NCBI RefSeq assembly: GCF_903642095.1
Contig: NZ_CAHJWD020000418.1
Location: 1-8,027, forward strand
Length of the DNA stretch: 8,027 bases
Direction: 5' to 3'
Source of the DNA: Bathymodiolus brooksi thiotrophic gill symbiont
GTDB taxonomy: Bacteria; Pseudomonadota; Gammaproteobacteria; PS1; Pseudothioglobaceae
The translations under genes were made by a program, and so were the position numbers. Under the pieces are notes generated by a model. The model was not told the DNA's origin, did not search any database, and was given only the letters and a program-made list of their open reading frames with translations. Numbering within the stretch: the first letter of the stretch is position 1; each line of letters starts with the position of its first letter. Below are positions 6,918-8,027 of the stretch, one piece after another.

Positions 6918-6924
6918 TTTAAAT

Positions 6925-6999
6925 TGGCTGGGCTGGCAGGATTTGAACCTGCGCATGACGGGATCAAAACCCGTTGCCTTACCGCTTGGCGACAGCCCA
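6925..6999 (-). tRNA. tRNA-Gln(TTG)
   Basis: A 75-nt cloverleaf with encoded CCA: acceptor TGGGCTG/CAGCCCA, anticodon stem ACGGG/CCCGT with loop TTTTGAT (anticodon TTG at 6965-6967), and T arm GCAGG-TTCAAAT-CCTGC. The weak U1-A72 pair and discriminator G73 are recognised features of tRNA-Gln for glutaminyl-tRNA synthetase, and the D arm GCCAAGCGGTAAGGC is identical in E. coli tRNA-Gln. It lies 20 bp after the ispE stop, so it is probably cut from an ispE transcript. Confidence 0.97.
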
Positions 7000-7019
7000 A
7001 TTAAGTTTGTTATTAACTA

Positions 7020-7847
7020 TTAAGTTAATAACGGCGAGGTATTGAGTGCTTGCGCTACAAAACCCGACCATTTGCTTGGTAGATTATTAAATGCTACCAA
7101 AGCATCTTTCTCATCTTTAAACTCCGCAAAAACACAACTTCCTGAGCCTGTCATTCTCGGCTGGTATAAGTGGTTTTTGGATAATCTTAAATGCGTTAAC
7201 ACTTCTAAAATTTCACTTTCCAACTGCATGGCAGCCTCAAGACAATCATTGTGTGGATTGATTAGTTTTGAGAAAGGGTGTATTTTCCCTACTATGGGGG
7301 TCATTGTCAATGCTTTATGCAAGAAAATTTCTTTGGTTGAAATATGCTTGTCAATAGAGACCACTAAAAAATAGTGTTTTGGCAAGTTTATGGGTGTCAA
7401 AATTTCCCCCACACCTTCCGCCCAAGCACTATGTCCAGCAATAAAAATAGGCACATCAGCACCCAGTGCTAAGCCGATTTCCGCTAATTGTTGAGTTGAG
7501 TATTGTGTGTTCCATAATTGATTAAGTGCAATTAATGTCGTTGCCGCATTCGAACTACCACCCCCCAAACCACCCCCAGTGGGAATATTTTTTATGATAG
7601 AAATATCAACACCCAAACTGGTGCCTGTTGCTTTTTGTAGTATTTTAGCCGCTTTAATGATTAAATCTTGCTCTAATGGCACGCCATCGTTACCACTAAT
7701 GCGTGTTATAACGCCATCTTGCCTGATAGTAAAATTAAGCTCATCGTAATAATCCAGTAATTGGAAAATTGTTTGTAGGTTGTGATAACCATCTGCTCGT
7801 TTCGAGTTGATGTGCAAAAATAGGTTAATTTTTGCAGGAGATTGCCA
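7020..7847 (-). CDS. ispE: 4-diphosphocytidyl-2-C-methyl-D-erythritol kinase IspE (start uncertain)
   Basis: IspE is the GHMP-family kinase that phosphorylates CDP-methylerythritol in the MEP isoprenoid pathway. Homology runs in one frame from WQSPAKINLFLHI (7847 downward), matching E. coli WPSPAKLNLFLYI, through RADGYHNLQTIFQ, the ATP-binding GGGLGGGSSNA (7577-7545), LGADVPIF with the catalytic Asp, AWAEGVGEILTP and RMTGSGSCVFAEF, to a TAA at 7020. The frame has no ATG or GTG upstream of SPAK before an in-frame stop at 7902-7904. The only canonical-type start is TTG 7817, which would remove the conserved PAKINL segment including the catalytic Lys. An ATG at 7848-7846, 3 bp after the upstream gene's stop, is out of frame by one base. 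I give the extent of homology from the Trp; the true start may be ATC 7859, or the start region may carry an indel. tRNA-Gln follows 20 bp downstream. Confidence 0.9.
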   Translation of the reverse strand, partial: WQSPAKINLFLHINSKRADGYHNLQTIFQLLDYYDELNFTIRQDGVITRISGNDGVPLEQDLIIKAAKILQKATGTSLGVDISIIKNIPTGGGLGGGSSNAATTLIALNQLWNTQYSTQQLAEIGLALGADVPIFIAGHSAWAEGVGEILTPINLPKHYFLVVSIDKHISTKEIFLHKALTMTPIVGKIHPFSKLINPHNDCLEAAMQLESEILEVLTHLRLSKNHLYQPRMTGSGSCVFAEFKDEKDALVAFNNLPSKWSGFVAQALNTSPLLT

Positions 7848-7851
7848 TGAA

Positions 7852-8027
7852 TTAAGGATTTTTTTGATTTTCTTCGGCGTGTCTATATAGGCACTTATAA
7901 GTTAAATACAAGCCAACTTCCCCTGTTTTTTCAAACAAAATTCCATCTCGTATCAGGTTGATTGATTGTTCCGTAAGTTTTGGACGCTTAGCGTTAACTA
8001 GTGTAAGTTTTTTATCAAGAATACCAA
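7852..8027 (-). CDS. 3' end of an unrecognised gene upstream of ispE (partial)
   Basis: A frame open from the window edge gives 57 residues ending KCLYRHAEENQKNP before a TAA at 7852-7854; the other two - strand frames close quickly near the edge. It contains a mixed strand-like segment (DGILFEKTGEVGLYLTYKC) and a charged tail. In many gammaproteobacteria lolB precedes ispE, but this C-terminus lacks the Lys-Leu-x-Ile-x-x-Trp type ending I would expect of LolB, so I do not assign it. The stop is a few bases from the ispE start region, which suggests one operon. Confidence 0.6.
   Translation of the reverse strand, partial: GILDKKLTLVNAKRPKLTEQSINLIRDGILFEKTGEVGLYLTYKCLYRHAEENQKNP

Larger units (their letters stand above)
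6632..6924. other. 293-bp spacer between prs and tRNA-Gln, possibly relic
   Basis: The left part carries the prs promoter candidate. The middle (about 6721-6850) contains a short - strand frame of 36 codons with no start or known motif, plus words shared with the cysQ-tRNA spacer: a 12-base word inverted (6810-6821 against 3431-3442) and AACGCTAAAT in the same orientation (6792-6801 and 3527-3536). The right end is a long hairpin (6856-6917). No intact gene is visible. A decayed insertion sequence is possible but unproven. Confidence 0.5.

Overview
This is an ordinary housekeeping segment from an AT-rich Gram-negative bacterium, almost certainly a gammaproteobacterium. YhbY, NadC, CysQ, IspE, Prs and the primary sigma factor RpoD all read like shortened relatives of their E. 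coli counterparts, and LpxB implies a lipid A outer membrane. The AT-rich spacers, weak ribosome binding sites and regrouped genes would suit a small-genome marine or symbiotic lineage such as the sulfur-oxidising SUP05/Thioglobus/clam-symbiont group. That placement is a guess from style, not from a database match.

Layout, left to right. Positions 1-104 hold the tail of an unrecognised + strand gene, followed by a weak terminator. A good sigma-70 promoter at 170-198 then drives a tight + strand operon yhbY-lpxB-nadC (250-2464) with gaps of 6 bp and then an 8-bp overlap. nadC meets cysQ tail to tail, and their 3' ends overlap by 15 bp. cysQ (2450-3211) and everything to its right is on the - strand. 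A 465-bp spacer without a convincing gene (3212-3676) follows, then a tRNA with anticodon CAT (best read as tRNA-Ile2), rpoD (3764-5575), prs (5669-6631), a 293-bp spacer with a long two-tier hairpin and possible relic sequence, tRNA-Gln(TTG), ispE (from 7020), and the 3' end of an unrecognised gene running off the right edge.

Functionally the genes cover ribosome assembly (yhbY), lipid A synthesis (lpxB), NAD synthesis (nadC, which consumes the PRPP made by prs), PAP/PAPS nucleotide recycling (cysQ), isoprenoid precursor synthesis (ispE), transcription (rpoD) and translation (two tRNAs). The ispE - tRNA-Gln - prs arrangement is a familiar gammaproteobacterial cluster. rpoD directly after prs, without dnaG, and lpxB between yhbY and nadC look like local rearrangements. 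I see no CRISPR array, intact mobile element, defence system or other clearly new system. The points most worth a second look are the ispE start, which has no in-frame canonical start codon ahead of its conserved N-terminal motif, the perfect dyad over the presumed -35 region of rpoD, and the structured, possibly relic spacers.
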